From Kordia sp. TARA_039_SRF (GTDB lineage: Bacteria > Bacteroidota > Bacteroidia > Flavobacteriales > Flavobacteriaceae), in contig SMNH02000002.1 in NCBI GenBank assembly GCA_006383075.2, positions 613,817-677,816 of the forward strand: a stretch of DNA of 64,000 bases, read 5' to 3'. This document shows, piece after piece, positions 19,239 to 29,082 of the stretch (positions are counted from its first letter, which is position 1; each line of letters begins with the position of its first letter). A model generated the notes under the pieces. It was not told the DNA's origin and did no database searches. It worked only from the letters and a program-made list of their open reading frames with translations. The position numbers and the translations under genes are program-made.

Positions 19239-20255
19239 CTACCATTTCATTATCACACTTCCCCACGTAAATCCACTTCCAAAAGCTGCTAATACTACGG
19301 TATCACCTTCTTTTATTTTTCCTTCTTCCCACGCTTCTGTCAACGCAATTGGAATAGAAGCCGCTGTCGTATTTCCGTAACGCATAATGTTGTTATATAC
19401 TTGATCATCTCCTAATCCGAATTTTTTCTGGATAAATTGTGCAATTCGCAAGTTTGCTTGGTGTGGAATGAGCATGTCAATGTCTTCTTTCTTCAATCCG
19501 TTTTTCAGTAAACCTTCCATAATGACTTCGCTAAAACGAACTACGGCATTTTTAAATACAAACTGTCCATTCATGTATGGAAAATAGGAAGTATCTTCTT
19601 CGCCGTTGTCTAAATCCTTAATGATATCATTCACCCAACGTTTTCCCATTCCTGGTGCAATGAGCGACAATTCTTCCGCGTGTTCTCCTTGCGAATGTAA
19701 ATGTGATGATAAAATTCCACGACTGTCATCTTCGCTTCTTGTGAGTACTGCAGCGCCTGCTCCATCGCCAAAAATTACAGAAACCGCTCTTCCGCGTGTG
19801 GTCATGTCTAAACCGTGTGAATGTAATTCAGAACCAATCACCAAAATATTTTTATACATTCCCGTCTTGATAAACTGATCGGCAACAGAAATTGCATATA
19901 CAAATCCCGAACATTGATTACGAACGTCCAACGCTCCTACAGTTTTAATATCTAATTCTTTTTGCACCATCACGCCTGGTCCTGGAAAATAATAATCGGG
20001 ACTCAACGTAGCAAAAATGATAAAATCAATATCGTCTTTGTCAATTCCTGCGCGTTCAATGGCAATTTTGGCAGCCTTTACGCCCATTCCTGAGGTTGTA
20101 TCTTCGGTACCTTTTACGGCAAATCTTCGTTCTTTGATTCCTGTACGTTCCTGAATCCAAGCATCATTGGTATCCATTATTTTGGACAAATCGTCATTGG
20201 TAACCACATTATCTGGAACGTAATGTCCTAATCCTATAATTCTTGATGTATACAT
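19239..20255 (-). CDS. fabH: 3-oxoacyl-ACP synthase III (KAS III)
   Basis: A 338-residue thiolase-fold enzyme with the Cys-His-Asn triad: Cys in VRNQCSGFVYA (about 113), His in IPHQANLRIA and Asn in YGNTTAASIPIAL. It condenses an acyl-CoA starter with malonyl-ACP. The gene is alone rather than in a plsX-fabH operon, so it could be a secondary KAS III copy; the symbol is by family. Confidence 0.9.
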   Translation of the reverse strand: MYTSRIIGLGHYVPDNVVTNDDLSKIMDTNDAWIQERTGIKERRFAVKGTEDTTSGMGVKAAKIAIERAGIDKDDIDFIIFATLSPDYYFPGPGVMVQKELDIKTVGALDVRNQCSGFVYAISVADQFIKTGMYKNILVIGSELHSHGLDMTTRGRAVSVIFGDGAGAAVLTRSEDDSRGILSSHLHSQGEHAEELSLIAPGMGKRWVNDIIKDLDNGEEDTSYFPYMNGQFVFKNAVVRFSEVIMEGLLKNGLKKEDIDMLIPHQANLRIAQFIQKKFGLGDDQVYNNIMRYGNTTAASIPIALTEAWEEGKIKEGDTVVLAAFGSGFTWGSVIMKW

Positions 20256-20604
20256 AAATTATCGACTTTATATTTTTGAGTATGAAAACGTCATATAAAA
20301 TTACGAATTCTTAAAAATTAAGCTACTAAATTAAGCATTAATAATTATATCTGTCACTATAATCTGATGCGACACAACAAAAAAGCACATTTATACCAAG
20401 ATAAGTGTGCTTTAAAAACAACCTAACCAATAAATAAACAATTGATTAAGGAATTATTCGTTTACTGCATGATTTCTATCCTTAATCTCGAAAGTTATAT
20501 CGTGGTTTTCTGTAAAACCTTACAAGAAATACTGTTTTTCTACAACGTTTTCGACTTTTTTTAAATACTTTTAAGGCTCATCAACCATAAACACTAGGAA
20601 AAAC
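20256..20604. other. 349-bp intergenic region between divergent genes
   Basis: Divergent promoter region for fabH (minus) and the S9 peptidase (plus). It contains a hairpin with stem AAAGCACA / TGTGCTTT at 20382-20413. No coding frame is supported. Confidence 0.5.
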
Positions 20605-23031
20605 ATGAAAAAAATCTATTTACTACTACTATCTCTTCTACCCTTTTTGGAAATACAAGCACAAGAAAATCTTGGCTATCAAGTACCTCCGCAAGAAATA
20701 CTAGAACTCGCCGATGCAAAACCAGCGCCTAGAGTGAGTATGGATAGTAAAGGAGAAAAATTTTACTTTGGCTATCGAGACAATTATAAAAGCATCGCTG
20801 AACTTTCAGAAAAAGAATTGCGTTTAGGAGGTTTGCGTATAAACCCAAAAACAAATATTGGAAGTAGACAAAACTATTACAATCAAATTAAAATAAGAAT
20901 CGGCAGAAATAATGCAGAAGAAACGGTTGCTGGATTGCCTGCAAAAGGGCGTTTTACCAATATTAGCTGGTCACCCGATGAAACCAAACTCGCATTGACA
21001 AATACTGTTGAAACTGGTGTTGAATTGTGGATTATCGATTTTAATACAAAATCTGCAAAAAAAATTACGGAAGCTAACCTAAACGCTAATATTGGCAGAC
21101 CGTTTATGTGGTTTAAAAATAGTAATGAACTGCTCGTAAAAAAAATTCCTGATAGCAGAAAAGACCTCATCAATACTGCTAGCACCGTTCCTGCCGGACC
21201 AACAATTTCCGTAAGTGAAGAAGGTGTAAAAGCGCAAAACAGAACCTATCAAGATTTACTGAAAAATAAAAACGATGAGTATAACTTTGAGCAATTAGCC
21301 ACCTCTGAACTGTATAAAGTAGGCTTGGATGGAACAACAACTTTATGGAAAGAAAAAGACATGTATCGTGGTATGTCTGTTTCGCCTAATGGTCAATATG
21401 TAATGTTGACGACGATTGACAAACCTTTTTCGTATTTGGTGACGTATGGTAGATTTCCTTCTACATCAACTATTTATGATAGCAATGGAACTAAAGTCTA
21501 TGAAGCTTTAAAAGTGCCACTTATTGAAGATTTGCCAAAAGGATTTATGGCTACACGTACTGGTCGTAGAAACATCTCGTGGCGTGATGACCAACCTGCA
21601 ACAATCTATTGGGCAGAAGCGTTGGACGGCGGCGATCCTGCAAAAGAAGTTCCTTACCGAGATGAAGCCTTTCAATTAAAAGCACCATTTACAGGAATAC
21701 CAACATCATTGATGAAAACTGTGGGACGTTTTTCTAGAATCACTTGGGGAAATAGTACAACTGCTGTCGCGTATGATTATTGGTGGAATACACGAAATAC
21801 CAAAACATACTTATTCAATCCGTCGGACAATACTAAAAAAGCAACCATCATTTTTGATAGAAGTTACCAAGATGTTTACAGTAATCCTGGAAGTTTCATC
21901 ACTCATGAAAATGAATATAATGAATTGGTCTTGAGTATTGAAAAAAACAATCTGTACTTAATTGGTAGCGGTTACAGTAAAGATGGTAAAAAACCGTTTG
22001 TAGACAAATTCAATATCAAAACACAAAAAAAGAAACGAATTTACGAATCTGATTATACCGATAAGACCTTCAATATTCTAGATGCTATTGATTTGAAAAA
22101 AGGAACATTTTTAGTCATGCTAGAATCTAAAAGTGAATATCCAAACTACTACATTCAAAACTTAAAAAAGAACAAACCAGCAGTTGCGTTGACAAATTTT
22201 AAAAATCCTTTTGAAAGTATTCAAAATGTAAAAAAAGAAGTTATTACCTATAAGCGCGATGACGGATTGGAGCTTTCAGGAACCTTGTATTTACCTACGA
22301 ATTATGAAAAAGGTAAAAAATATCCAATGATTCTTTGGGCATATCCAAGAGAGTTTAAAGATAAAAGTAGCGCAAGTCAGGTCACTGCTGATGCGAATGA
22401 ATTTACCTTTTTATACTACGGCTCGCCGATTTACTGGGTAACACGCGGCTATGTAGTACTAGACGATGCTTCTTTCCCAATTATTGGTGAAGGCGACGAA
22501 GAGCCAAACGATACGTTTATCAAACAATTAGTAGCCAATGGAAAAGCTGCGATTGATGCAGTAGACAACTTAGGTTATATTGACCGAACCAAAGTTGCGG
22601 TTGGCGGACATTCCTACGGAGCATTTATGACCGCAAACCTACTCACACATTCCGACTTATTCGCCGCAGGAATTGCACGAAGTGGAGCGTACAACAGAAC
22701 GTTAACACCATACGGATTCCAAAGTGAAGAACGCAGTTATTGGGAAGCTCCCGAAATCTACTACAACATGTCTCCGTTTATGCATGCGGATAAAATGAAA
22801 ACGCCGTTGTTGCTAATTCACGGAGAAGCAGACAACAATTCTGGAACTTATCCATTACAAAGTGAGCGTTACTTCAACGCACTCAAAGGAATGGGCGCGC
22901 CAGTGCGTTTGGTCATGTTGCCAAAAGAAAGTCACGGATACAGAGCCAAAGAATCCATCATGCACTTATTGTGGGAACAAGACCGTTGGTTGGAAATGCA
23001 TTTAAAAAACAAAAAACCAGATTCCAAGTAA
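20605..23031 (+). CDS. S9 family prolyl oligopeptidase-like exported peptidase
   Basis: An 808-residue protein with signal peptide (MKKIYLLLLSLLPFLEIQAQ). A WD40-like/beta-propeller region (about 40-520, with ISWSPDETKLALT) precedes a C-terminal alpha/beta-hydrolase domain. The triad can be placed: Ser in GGHSYGAFM, Asp in HGEADNNSG, His in KESHGYRAK. The length fits Bacteroidota dipeptidyl/acylaminoacyl-peptidase-like S9 proteins acting in the periplasm on peptides. Monocistronic, with its own terminator 25 bp after the stop. Confidence 0.94.
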   Translation: MKKIYLLLLSLLPFLEIQAQENLGYQVPPQEILELADAKPAPRVSMDSKGEKFYFGYRDNYKSIAELSEKELRLGGLRINPKTNIGSRQNYYNQIKIRIGRNNAEETVAGLPAKGRFTNISWSPDETKLALTNTVETGVELWIIDFNTKSAKKITEANLNANIGRPFMWFKNSNELLVKKIPDSRKDLINTASTVPAGPTISVSEEGVKAQNRTYQDLLKNKNDEYNFEQLATSELYKVGLDGTTTLWKEKDMYRGMSVSPNGQYVMLTTIDKPFSYLVTYGRFPSTSTIYDSNGTKVYEALKVPLIEDLPKGFMATRTGRRNISWRDDQPATIYWAEALDGGDPAKEVPYRDEAFQLKAPFTGIPTSLMKTVGRFSRITWGNSTTAVAYDYWWNTRNTKTYLFNPSDNTKKATIIFDRSYQDVYSNPGSFITHENEYNELVLSIEKNNLYLIGSGYSKDGKKPFVDKFNIKTQKKKRIYESDYTDKTFNILDAIDLKKGTFLVMLESKSEYPNYYIQNLKKNKPAVALTNFKNPFESIQNVKKEVITYKRDDGLELSGTLYLPTNYEKGKKYPMILWAYPREFKDKSSASQVTADANEFTFLYYGSPIYWVTRGYVVLDDASFPIIGEGDEEPNDTFIKQLVANGKAAIDAVDNLGYIDRTKVAVGGHSYGAFMTANLLTHSDLFAAGIARSGAYNRTLTPYGFQSEERSYWEAPEIYYNMSPFMHADKMKTPLLLIHGEADNNSGTYPLQSERYFNALKGMGAPVRLVMLPKESHGYRAKESIMHLLWEQDRWLEMHLKNKKPDSK

Positions 23032-23053
23032 TCTCTATTATATAAAACGATAC

Positions 23054-23083
23054 AAACTCCGCTTTTTTGGCGGAGTTTTTTTT
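23054..23083 (+). terminator. Terminator of the S9 peptidase gene
   Basis: Perfect stem AAACTCCGC / GCGGAGTTT with a 7-nt loop and long T-run. Confidence 0.88.
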
Positions 23084-23302
23084 TGATAACATACTAGCGT
23101 CATTCTGAGCTTGACTCAGAATCACATCCAGATAAATTTCATAAAGCAACGCCATTACTCTATAGCATGAGTTTAATGCACAAAGTTTAGATTTAAAAAA
23201 ATTCTTCTTAGCTGCTTAATGCGATGCTGAATCAAGTTCAGCATGACGTTGTGCTTCTTTTTTCTATCAAAATTATCAGAACTTGACAGCATTTATGTCA
23301 TC

Positions 23303-23334
23303 TTGTCACTTGTGTGAAAATGGTATTTTTTTTG
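23303..23334 (+). promoter_or_regulatory. Candidate htpG promoter
   Basis: TTGTCA followed after 18 nt by TATTTTTTTTG, resembling the Bacteroidota -33 TTG / -7 TAnnTTTG promoter, about 55 bp before the htpG start. Inference from consensus only. Confidence 0.4.
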
Positions 23335-23389
23335 GGAAGTTATCTATCGTAATCATGAAAATAATTAATAACAACTAAAAAGATAACAC

Positions 23390-25276
23390 ATGGCAACAGG
23401 AAATATTAATGTATCTGTAGAAAATATTTTCCCTCTCATAAAGAAATTTTTATACAGCGATCACGAAATTTTTTTAAGAGAATTGATTTCCAACGCAACC
23501 GACGCCACTTTAAAGCTAAAACACCTTACGAGCATTGGCGAAGTGAGCGTGGAATACGGAAATCCAGTCATTGAAGTAAAAGTAGACAAAGAAGGTAAAA
23601 AACTGCACATCATTGACCAAGGAATCGGAATGACTTCAGAAGAAATTCAGAAATATATCAATGAAGTAGCTTTTTCGGGTGCAGAAGAATTCTTAGAAAA
23701 ATATAAAGATTCTGCCAAAGATTCAGGAATCATCGGACATTTTGGACTTGGTTTTTATTCTGCCTTTATGGTAGCTGAAAAAGTAGAAATCATTTCAAAA
23801 AGCTATAAAGAAGACGAAAAAGCAGCTCATTGGACGTGCGACGGTTCGCCACAATTTACATTAGAAGAGCACGATAAAACAGTACGTGGAACAGAAATTA
23901 TTTTACACATCGCGGAAGATTCTACCGAATTCCTAGAAGATGCAAGAATTAGCGAATTGTTAGTGAAATACAACAAGTTCATGCCTATTCCAATCAAATT
24001 TGGAACGAAAGAAGAAACGTTACCACTTCCAGAAGATGCAGAAGAAGGCGCAGAACCAGAAAAAATTACAGTTGATAATATCATCAACAATCCAAATCCT
24101 GCATGGACAAAACAACCTGCCGATTTGGAAGAAGATGACTATAAAAAATTCTACCGCGAATTGTATCCAATGCAATTTGAAGAGCCATTATTCAACATTC
24201 ACCTAAACGTTGATTATCCGTTCAACCTTACGGGAATTTTATACTTCCCAAAGCTTGGAAACGATATGAACATGCAAAAGGACAGAATCCAATTGTATCA
24301 AAACCAAGTGTTTGTAACAGATAATGTAGAAGGAATTGTGCCTGAGTTTTTAACGATGTTGAAAGGTGTGATTGATTCGCCAGACATTCCGTTGAACGTA
24401 TCGCGTTCGTACTTGCAAGCGGATGGAAACGTAAAGAAAATTTCGTCGTATATCACGCGAAAAGTGGCGGACAAGTTAAACTCATTGTTCAAAAACAACA
24501 GAGAAGATTTTGAAGCAAAGTGGGACGACATCAAAATTGTGATTGAATACGGAATGCTTTCTGAGGAGAAATTCTTTGACAAAGCAGACAAATTTGCGTT
24601 GTATCCTTCAGTTGACGGAACGTATTACACATACGAAGAATTACACGAAAAAATTAAAGATGCACAAACAGATAAAGATGACAAAACCATCATTTTATAC
24701 GCATCTAACAAAGACCAACAGCACAGCTACATTGAAGCAGCAAAAGAAAAAGGATATGAAGTATTGTTGTTAGATTCGCCAATTGTTTCGCACTTAATTC
24801 AAAAGCTAGAAACGTCTAAAGAAAATATTTCATTTGTGCGTGTAGATGCTGATCATATTGACAACTTAATCAAGAAAGACGAAGAGCAAATTTCAAAACT
24901 TTCTGATGAAGAAAAAGAAAAGCTAAAAACTACTTTAACAGAAGTAGTTCCTGCTGATAAATACACAGTTCAGTTAGAAGCAATGGATTCTGGCGCGTCA
25001 CCGTTTATGATTACGCAACCAGAGTTTATGCGCCGTATGAAGGAAATGCAGCAAACTGGTGGCGGCATGTTTGGCATGGGGAATTTCCCAGAAATGTACA
25101 ACTTGGTCGTAAATACAAATCACGAATTGGTTGGACAGATTTTAAACACAAAAACACGCAAAAAACAAGAACGTTTAATCAAACAATCACTCGATTTAGC
25201 ACGTTTATCGCAAAATTTATTGACAGGTGAAGAGTTGACACAATTCATCAAGCGTAGTTACGAAATGATTAAATAA
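23390..25276 (+). CDS. htpG: Chaperone HtpG (Hsp90)
   Basis: A 628-residue Hsp90. GHKL ATPase motifs: ELISNATDATLKLK (Asn/Asp), DQGIGM, and GHFGLGFYSAFMVA (G2 box). Middle and C-terminal dimerisation domains are present. Like other Bacteroidota HtpG it has an acidic inserted loop (PEDAEEGAEPEK, about residue 215-225). No C-terminal MEEVD. ATP-dependent cytoplasmic chaperone. Own promoter and terminator. Confidence 0.97.
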   Translation: MATGNINVSVENIFPLIKKFLYSDHEIFLRELISNATDATLKLKHLTSIGEVSVEYGNPVIEVKVDKEGKKLHIIDQGIGMTSEEIQKYINEVAFSGAEEFLEKYKDSAKDSGIIGHFGLGFYSAFMVAEKVEIISKSYKEDEKAAHWTCDGSPQFTLEEHDKTVRGTEIILHIAEDSTEFLEDARISELLVKYNKFMPIPIKFGTKEETLPLPEDAEEGAEPEKITVDNIINNPNPAWTKQPADLEEDDYKKFYRELYPMQFEEPLFNIHLNVDYPFNLTGILYFPKLGNDMNMQKDRIQLYQNQVFVTDNVEGIVPEFLTMLKGVIDSPDIPLNVSRSYLQADGNVKKISSYITRKVADKLNSLFKNNREDFEAKWDDIKIVIEYGMLSEEKFFDKADKFALYPSVDGTYYTYEELHEKIKDAQTDKDDKTIILYASNKDQQHSYIEAAKEKGYEVLLLDSPIVSHLIQKLETSKENISFVRVDADHIDNLIKKDEEQISKLSDEEKEKLKTTLTEVVPADKYTVQLEAMDSGASPFMITQPEFMRRMKEMQQTGGGMFGMGNFPEMYNLVVNTNHELVGQILNTKTRKKQERLIKQSLDLARLSQNLLTGEELTQFIKRSYEMIK

Positions 25277-25297
25277 TCACATATTTTTCACTATCTT

Positions 25298-25329
25298 AAA
25301 AACCGCTTCTCATAAGGAGCGGTTTTTTT
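25298..25329 (+). terminator. Terminator of htpG
   Basis: Stem AAAACCGCT / AGCGGTTTT, 10-nt loop, T-run. Confidence 0.85.
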
Positions 25330-25398
25330 GTAACCATTTGCAAATTTGTTCGTCATACCAATATTCATTCAATCAAAAAAATTAATAAACCACTAAAC

Positions 25399-27051
25399 AT
25401 GAAAAAAACACTTTTAAAAAATTATCTTTTCCTTCTTTTATTAGCAATTCCGTTTCTTCAATATGCACAAGATAGCATCTCAGAAATTGACCAATTAATG
25501 AGCGAACAATACAAAAATGATGCTTCTGGAGCGACCATTTTAGTAGCTAAAGACGGAGAAGTTATATTTCGAAAAGCTTATGGAAAAGCCAATTTGGAAC
25601 TCAATGTAGACATGAAACCTGAAAATGTCTTCGAAATTGGCTCTATCACCAAGCAATTTACGGCAGTTGGCATTTTAATGTTGTTGGAAGAAGGAAAGCT
25701 TTCGCTAGAAGATGAAATCACAAAATACCTTTCTGAGTATCCTACGCAAAATACTAAAATCACCATTCATCACTTGCTGACACATACGTCTGGCATTAAA
25801 AGTTATACGTCAATGCCTTCGTTACAAGAGTATGCACGAAAAGATATTTCGCCAACTGAATTAATTGACGTTTTTAAAAACGAACCAATGGATTTTAAAC
25901 CTGGTGAGCAATATTTATACAACAATTCTGGCTATGTGATTTTAGGGTATATCATTGAAAAAATCACGGGAAAATCGTATGAAGAATTTGTACAACAGCG
26001 AATTTTTGATAAGTTAAACATGAACAATTCCTATTACGGAAGTAAATCTGCACTCATTGAAAATCGCGCAAACGGTTACCAGCAAGGCGAATCGGGTTAT
26101 GTGAATGCCAATTATATCAGCATGACTATTCCGTATGCGGCAGGTTCACTTATGTCTACTGTAGACGATTTATTTATTTGGAATTCAGCAATTCGTGCTC
26201 ACAAATTGATTTCAAAAGAAAGTACCGAAAAAGCCTTTACCAATTACAAACTCAACAACGGAAACCACATTAATTACGGGTACGGTTGGCAAACTACACA
26301 AATTAAAGATGTTCCTGTAATTGCGCATGGTGGCGGAATTTTTGGCTATACATCGCAAGGTGTGTATGTGCCAAGCGAAAATGTGTATGTGATTATTTTA
26401 ACGAACTGCGATTGCAATTCGCCATCAGAAACGGCATATAAAGTTGCGGCGATTGCTATTGGAAAACCATATCCAAAAGTGTCAGATGCAATTCAACTAA
26501 GCAACGAACAATTGCAAAAATGGGTTGGTGCGTATAAGTTTGAAGATGGCGCTACACGTTTTATCACACTAAAAGACAATCAATTGTACAGTCAACGTAA
26601 AGACACAAACAGTAAATTTAAAATTTATCCAATTTCTGAAAATCAATTTTTCTTTGCTGATAGTTATTCAGAATTTATTTTTTCTGATACTCCTGAAAAA
26701 ACGGCAATTTTCAGAAGTCAAAGTGGTGAAGTAACGGGCGTTTGGAGTGATGAAAAAATGCCTGAGCCAAAAAAGGAGATACAATTGCCTGTAGAAGTAT
26801 TACAAAACTACGTAGGAACATACGAATTGAATCCTAATTTATTAGTTGAAATTACCGTGGAAGACGGAAAAATATTTGCACAACCTACCAATCAATCGAA
26901 AGCGGAGTTGTTTGCGGAATCGGAGCGTGAATTCTTTTTAAAAGTTGTTCCTGCCACTATCACATTTACTGTAGATGAAACCACAAAATTGCCTACCAGC
27001 TTTACCTTACGTCAAAGTGGAAGAGCTATGGAAGCGAAAAAAATCAAGTAA
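25399..27051 (+). CDS. Exported serine hydrolase (class C beta-lactamase / DD-peptidase fold)
   Basis: A 550-residue protein with signal peptide (ends LQYAQ). Catalytic motifs of the beta-lactamase-related family: SITKQF (S-x-x-K, about residue 79), YNNSGY (Y-x-N, about 175) and HGGGIFGYTS (H-x-G in place of K-T-G). A C-terminal part (about 365-550) has lipocalin-like beta repeats (YVGTYELNPNLLVEITVEDG). The substrate is unknown (peptide or ester); it is not evidence of antibiotic resistance. Monocistronic, with terminator. Confidence 0.92.
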   Translation: MKKTLLKNYLFLLLLAIPFLQYAQDSISEIDQLMSEQYKNDASGATILVAKDGEVIFRKAYGKANLELNVDMKPENVFEIGSITKQFTAVGILMLLEEGKLSLEDEITKYLSEYPTQNTKITIHHLLTHTSGIKSYTSMPSLQEYARKDISPTELIDVFKNEPMDFKPGEQYLYNNSGYVILGYIIEKITGKSYEEFVQQRIFDKLNMNNSYYGSKSALIENRANGYQQGESGYVNANYISMTIPYAAGSLMSTVDDLFIWNSAIRAHKLISKESTEKAFTNYKLNNGNHINYGYGWQTTQIKDVPVIAHGGGIFGYTSQGVYVPSENVYVIILTNCDCNSPSETAYKVAAIAIGKPYPKVSDAIQLSNEQLQKWVGAYKFEDGATRFITLKDNQLYSQRKDTNSKFKIYPISENQFFFADSYSEFIFSDTPEKTAIFRSQSGEVTGVWSDEKMPEPKKEIQLPVEVLQNYVGTYELNPNLLVEITVEDGKIFAQPTNQSKAELFAESEREFFLKVVPATITFTVDETTKLPTSFTLRQSGRAMEAKKIK

Positions 27052-27069
27052 AAAAACCTTTTTTAAAAC

Positions 27070-27108
27070 AAAAAACACGAAATGTTCATGAACGTTTCGT
27101 GTTTTTTT
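27070..27108. terminator. Bidirectional terminator between convergent genes
   Basis: Stem AAAAAACACGAAA / TTTCGTGTTTTTT, A-run on the left and T-run on the right, between the serine hydrolase and the convergent small lipoprotein gene. Confidence 0.85.
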
Positions 27109-27131
27109 ATGAATTCTATTTGTAAACTTCT

Positions 27132-27371
27132 TTAATTTCTTCTTCGTGTGGACGAACGAACCGTATTTTTGATTCGTGTATTTTTGATATTATGAATTCT
27201 TACAACGGTATCTTTTACTACACGAACTGTGGTGGTTACAGGTATGGTATTTCCTTCCAATTCTGACTCTCTTACAGCAGATTCATCAGTAGTAATATCG
27301 TCTGAAGAGCAAGCTGTCATTAGTGCGATGAGCAGACATGCAGTAGAAAATAGTGCTTTCTTTATGTTCAT
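27132..27371 (-). CDS. Small hypothetical lipoprotein
   Basis: 79 residues. Lipoprotein signal peptide MNIKKALFSTACLLIALMTAC followed by SSDDIT, then a short Val/Thr/Arg-rich tail (RIHNIKNTRIKNTVRSSTRR). No domain recognised. The basic, low-complexity C terminus is odd and the protein may be truncated. Confidence 0.6.
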   Translation of the reverse strand: MNIKKALFSTACLLIALMTACSSDDITTDESAVRESELEGNTIPVTTTVRVVKDTVVRIHNIKNTRIKNTVRSSTRRRN

Positions 27372-27495
27372 AATGGCTATTTAGAAAGATTAAATATAAG
27401 ATATATTTTATAAAGAAGGTATGTTTTACAAGCAATACTTTTTTGTAACGTTGTAAAATGTGCTGCCACAACACTTATAAATACTGACTGTTTGT

Positions 27496-27503
27496 TATTT
27501 TTG
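27496..27503 (+). promoter_or_regulatory. Candidate -7 promoter element of the RluA-type gene
   Basis: TATTTTTG fits TAnnTTTG and lies 13 bp before the TTG start codon, which would give a nearly leaderless mRNA. Inference. Confidence 0.35.
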
Positions 27504-27516
27504 CAAAAAGCCTTTT

Positions 27517-28404
27517 TTGAAACTTCTTGAAACTCATATCGTCTCCAAACTCCCAAATTCACAACGTATTCAGGAATATGATGTATCTCTTTTTAAAAGT
27601 GTGGCTACCAAAAGTGCATTCAAAAAAATACTCAAAAAACAGTTGGTTACTGTGAACGACGAAAAAGCAACGACTGCCACGTTTATTTTTGAAAATGATG
27701 TCATTAAAATTTATGAAGCGGAAACTGTTGTTAAAAAAATATTCAAACTATCAATTCCAGTCATTTTTGAAGATAATGATATTGCTGTGATAAACAAACC
27801 TGCGGGATTTCCCACGAATGGAAATTATTTTAAAACCATTGAAAACGCACTACCTTACAACGTAAAAGCTTCTACAGCAAATGATGCACTTCCCTATCCA
27901 AAAGCCGTACATCGATTAGACAATCCCACAAGTGGCATTTTAATTATTTCGAAAACCAAAAGTGCACAACGAGATTTGTACCGACAGTTTAAAAAACAGC
28001 AAATTAGTAAGACTTATGAAGCTATAGTGATTGGTAAAACTGACGAAAAAGGCGAAATTACCTCAGCAGTTTTTGAAAAAGAAGCGTTTACTAGTTACGA
28101 AACGCTTCAAACAGTTCCCTCACTACAAAATGAATTTTTATCACATGTACGTTTATTTCCCAAAACAGGACGCACACATCAATTGCGTATTCATTTAGCG
28201 AGTATGCAACATCCGATTGTGGGTGATCAGTTGTACGGGAAGGCAGAAGAAAATTATAAAAAAGGACTGTTTTTGTGCGCTACTTCTATTGCGTTTACTC
28301 ATCCAAAAACGGACGAAAATGTAACATTCTCCATTCCTCCACCAAATAAATTTAAAAATTTACTAACACGAGAAGCGAAACGTTTTTTAAAGTTTCATGG
28401 TTAG
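27517..28404 (+). CDS. RluA family pseudouridine synthase
   Basis: A 295-residue protein with the catalytic Asp in AVHRLDNPTSGILI and FPKTGRTHQLRIHLA plus HPIVGDQLYG. It isomerises uridine in rRNA or tRNA. The N-terminal ~75 residues lack a clear S4 domain. The start appears to be TTG at 27517; no in-frame ATG precedes the conserved part. The exact target base is unknown. Confidence 0.92.
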   Translation: MKLLETHIVSKLPNSQRIQEYDVSLFKSVATKSAFKKILKKQLVTVNDEKATTATFIFENDVIKIYEAETVVKKIFKLSIPVIFEDNDIAVINKPAGFPTNGNYFKTIENALPYNVKASTANDALPYPKAVHRLDNPTSGILIISKTKSAQRDLYRQFKKQQISKTYEAIVIGKTDEKGEITSAVFEKEAFTSYETLQTVPSLQNEFLSHVRLFPKTGRTHQLRIHLASMQHPIVGDQLYGKAEENYKKGLFLCATSIAFTHPKTDENVTFSIPPPNKFKNLLTREAKRFLKFHG

Positions 28405-28467
28405 ACTTCTTTGAAGTTAGACTGTCTTAGATTTTTGGACTTCTACGAAGTTAGAATTGTTCTTTTT

Positions 28468-28496
28468 TCAAAAAAAAAAGCGAACCGAAGTTCGCT
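28468..28496 (-). terminator. Terminator of the GG-peptide genes
   Basis: Perfect AGCGAAC-cgaa-GTTCGCT hairpin with a U-run on the minus-strand transcript, 10 bp beyond the last peptide stop. Confidence 0.8.
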
Positions 28497-28505
28497 CTAT
28501 TTTCA

Positions 28506-28646
28506 TTAATCTAACCAACAGTCCCACCAAGTATTGCAAGCAGATCCTACACCAGAACCTCCTTTTACTTTGTCAATTTCAGTTACTTTTAGTTTTGAAA
28601 CGCGCTTTTTAGATAAGTTTAATTTTTTTAGATTTCTTTTTTTCAT
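28506..28646 (-). CDS. Class I lanthipeptide-type precursor peptide A
   Basis: 46 residues. The leader (KKLNLSKKRVSKLKV then DKVKGG) has the spacing seen in Bacteroidota class I lanthipeptide/GG-leader precursors. Cleavage would be after Gly-Gly (residues 29-30). The predicted core SGVGSACNTWWDCWLD has two Cys, Ser and Thr as potential lanthionine partners. No LanB/LanC, ABC-protease or other maturation gene lies in the window, so processing would be done in trans. Third of three small peptide genes on the minus strand. Confidence 0.75.
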   Translation of the reverse strand: MKKRNLKKLNLSKKRVSKLKVTEIDKVKGGSGVGSACNTWWDCWLD

Positions 28647-28691
28647 GATTTGATTATTTAAAGTTAAAAAAGTTAGTTCGTAGAGAAAAGT

Positions 28692-28841
28692 CTATCTCCA
28701 TTGTGTTGTTGCGGTACAATTTGTTTGACAACCAGTTTGCTGTTGATTGCTTTGCGTTGCGCCACCTTTAATAGCAGATGCGTCAAACATAGAAATAGTT
28801 TCTTTTGCTAATTTCAAATTGATTAGTCTTTTAGATTTCAT
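28692..28841 (-). CDS. Class I lanthipeptide-type precursor peptide B
   Basis: 49 residues. The leader MKSKRLINLKLAKETISMFD is followed by ASAIKGG, then a Thr/Gln-rich core containing TGCQTNCTATTQWR. Its two Cys (C-x-x-x-C) and several Thr could form (methyl)lanthionine. Start 98 bp after peptide C and stop 45 bp before peptide A. The leader resembles that of peptide A (leucine-rich helix, then GG), but the cores differ. Confidence 0.72.
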   Translation of the reverse strand: MKSKRLINLKLAKETISMFDASAIKGGATQSNQQQTGCQTNCTATTQWR

Positions 28842-28939
28842 GGTGTAATTTTGTTTGTTAATGTTTAAATCTATAAAAACTAATTCGCAATGAATTACGG
28901 GAACACCGTATTTCTAATATCATGAAAATTAAAATCTTC

Positions 28940-29029
28940 TTACAATAAAATAATATACTCTGTCGCAGTTGCGCCGCCAGTAATATTTTCCGCGTTTGTA
29001 ATTTCGAATTCTTGAAGTTTGTCTAACAT
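28940..29029 (-). CDS. Very short GG-leader-like peptide C
   Basis: 29 residues: MLDKLQEFEITNAENITGG then ATATEYIILL. It has a double glycine and a 10-residue hydrophobic tail lacking Cys. It lies between the dipeptidase and peptide B on the same strand, in line with the other two. It could be a truncated precursor or a linear signal peptide; evidence is context plus the GG motif only. Confidence 0.5.
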   Translation of the reverse strand: MLDKLQEFEITNAENITGGATATEYIILL

Positions 29030-29082
29030 AATTTCTAGATTTTAAATGAATTAATACTAAAGTATAAGTTACAAAAATGATG

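Larger units (their letters stand above)
23032..23389. other. Intergenic region with palindromic repeats before htpG
   Basis: Contains the S9 gene terminator, the hairpins ATTCTGAG-cttga-CTCAGAAT (23103-23123) and GCTGAA-tcaag-TTCAGC (23229-23245), short REP-like palindromes also seen at 38643-38663, and the htpG promoter candidate. Confidence 0.55.

Noticed and set aside
20456..20560. Minus-strand frame ending TFEIKDRNHAVNE upstream of the S9 gene
   Set aside because: The frame is closed by a stop upstream without any start codon.
25399..27051. Beta-lactamase resistance gene
   Set aside because: The motifs fit the broad serine hydrolase family with H-x-G in place of K-T-G and a lipocalin-like tail; antibiotic hydrolysis is not supported.
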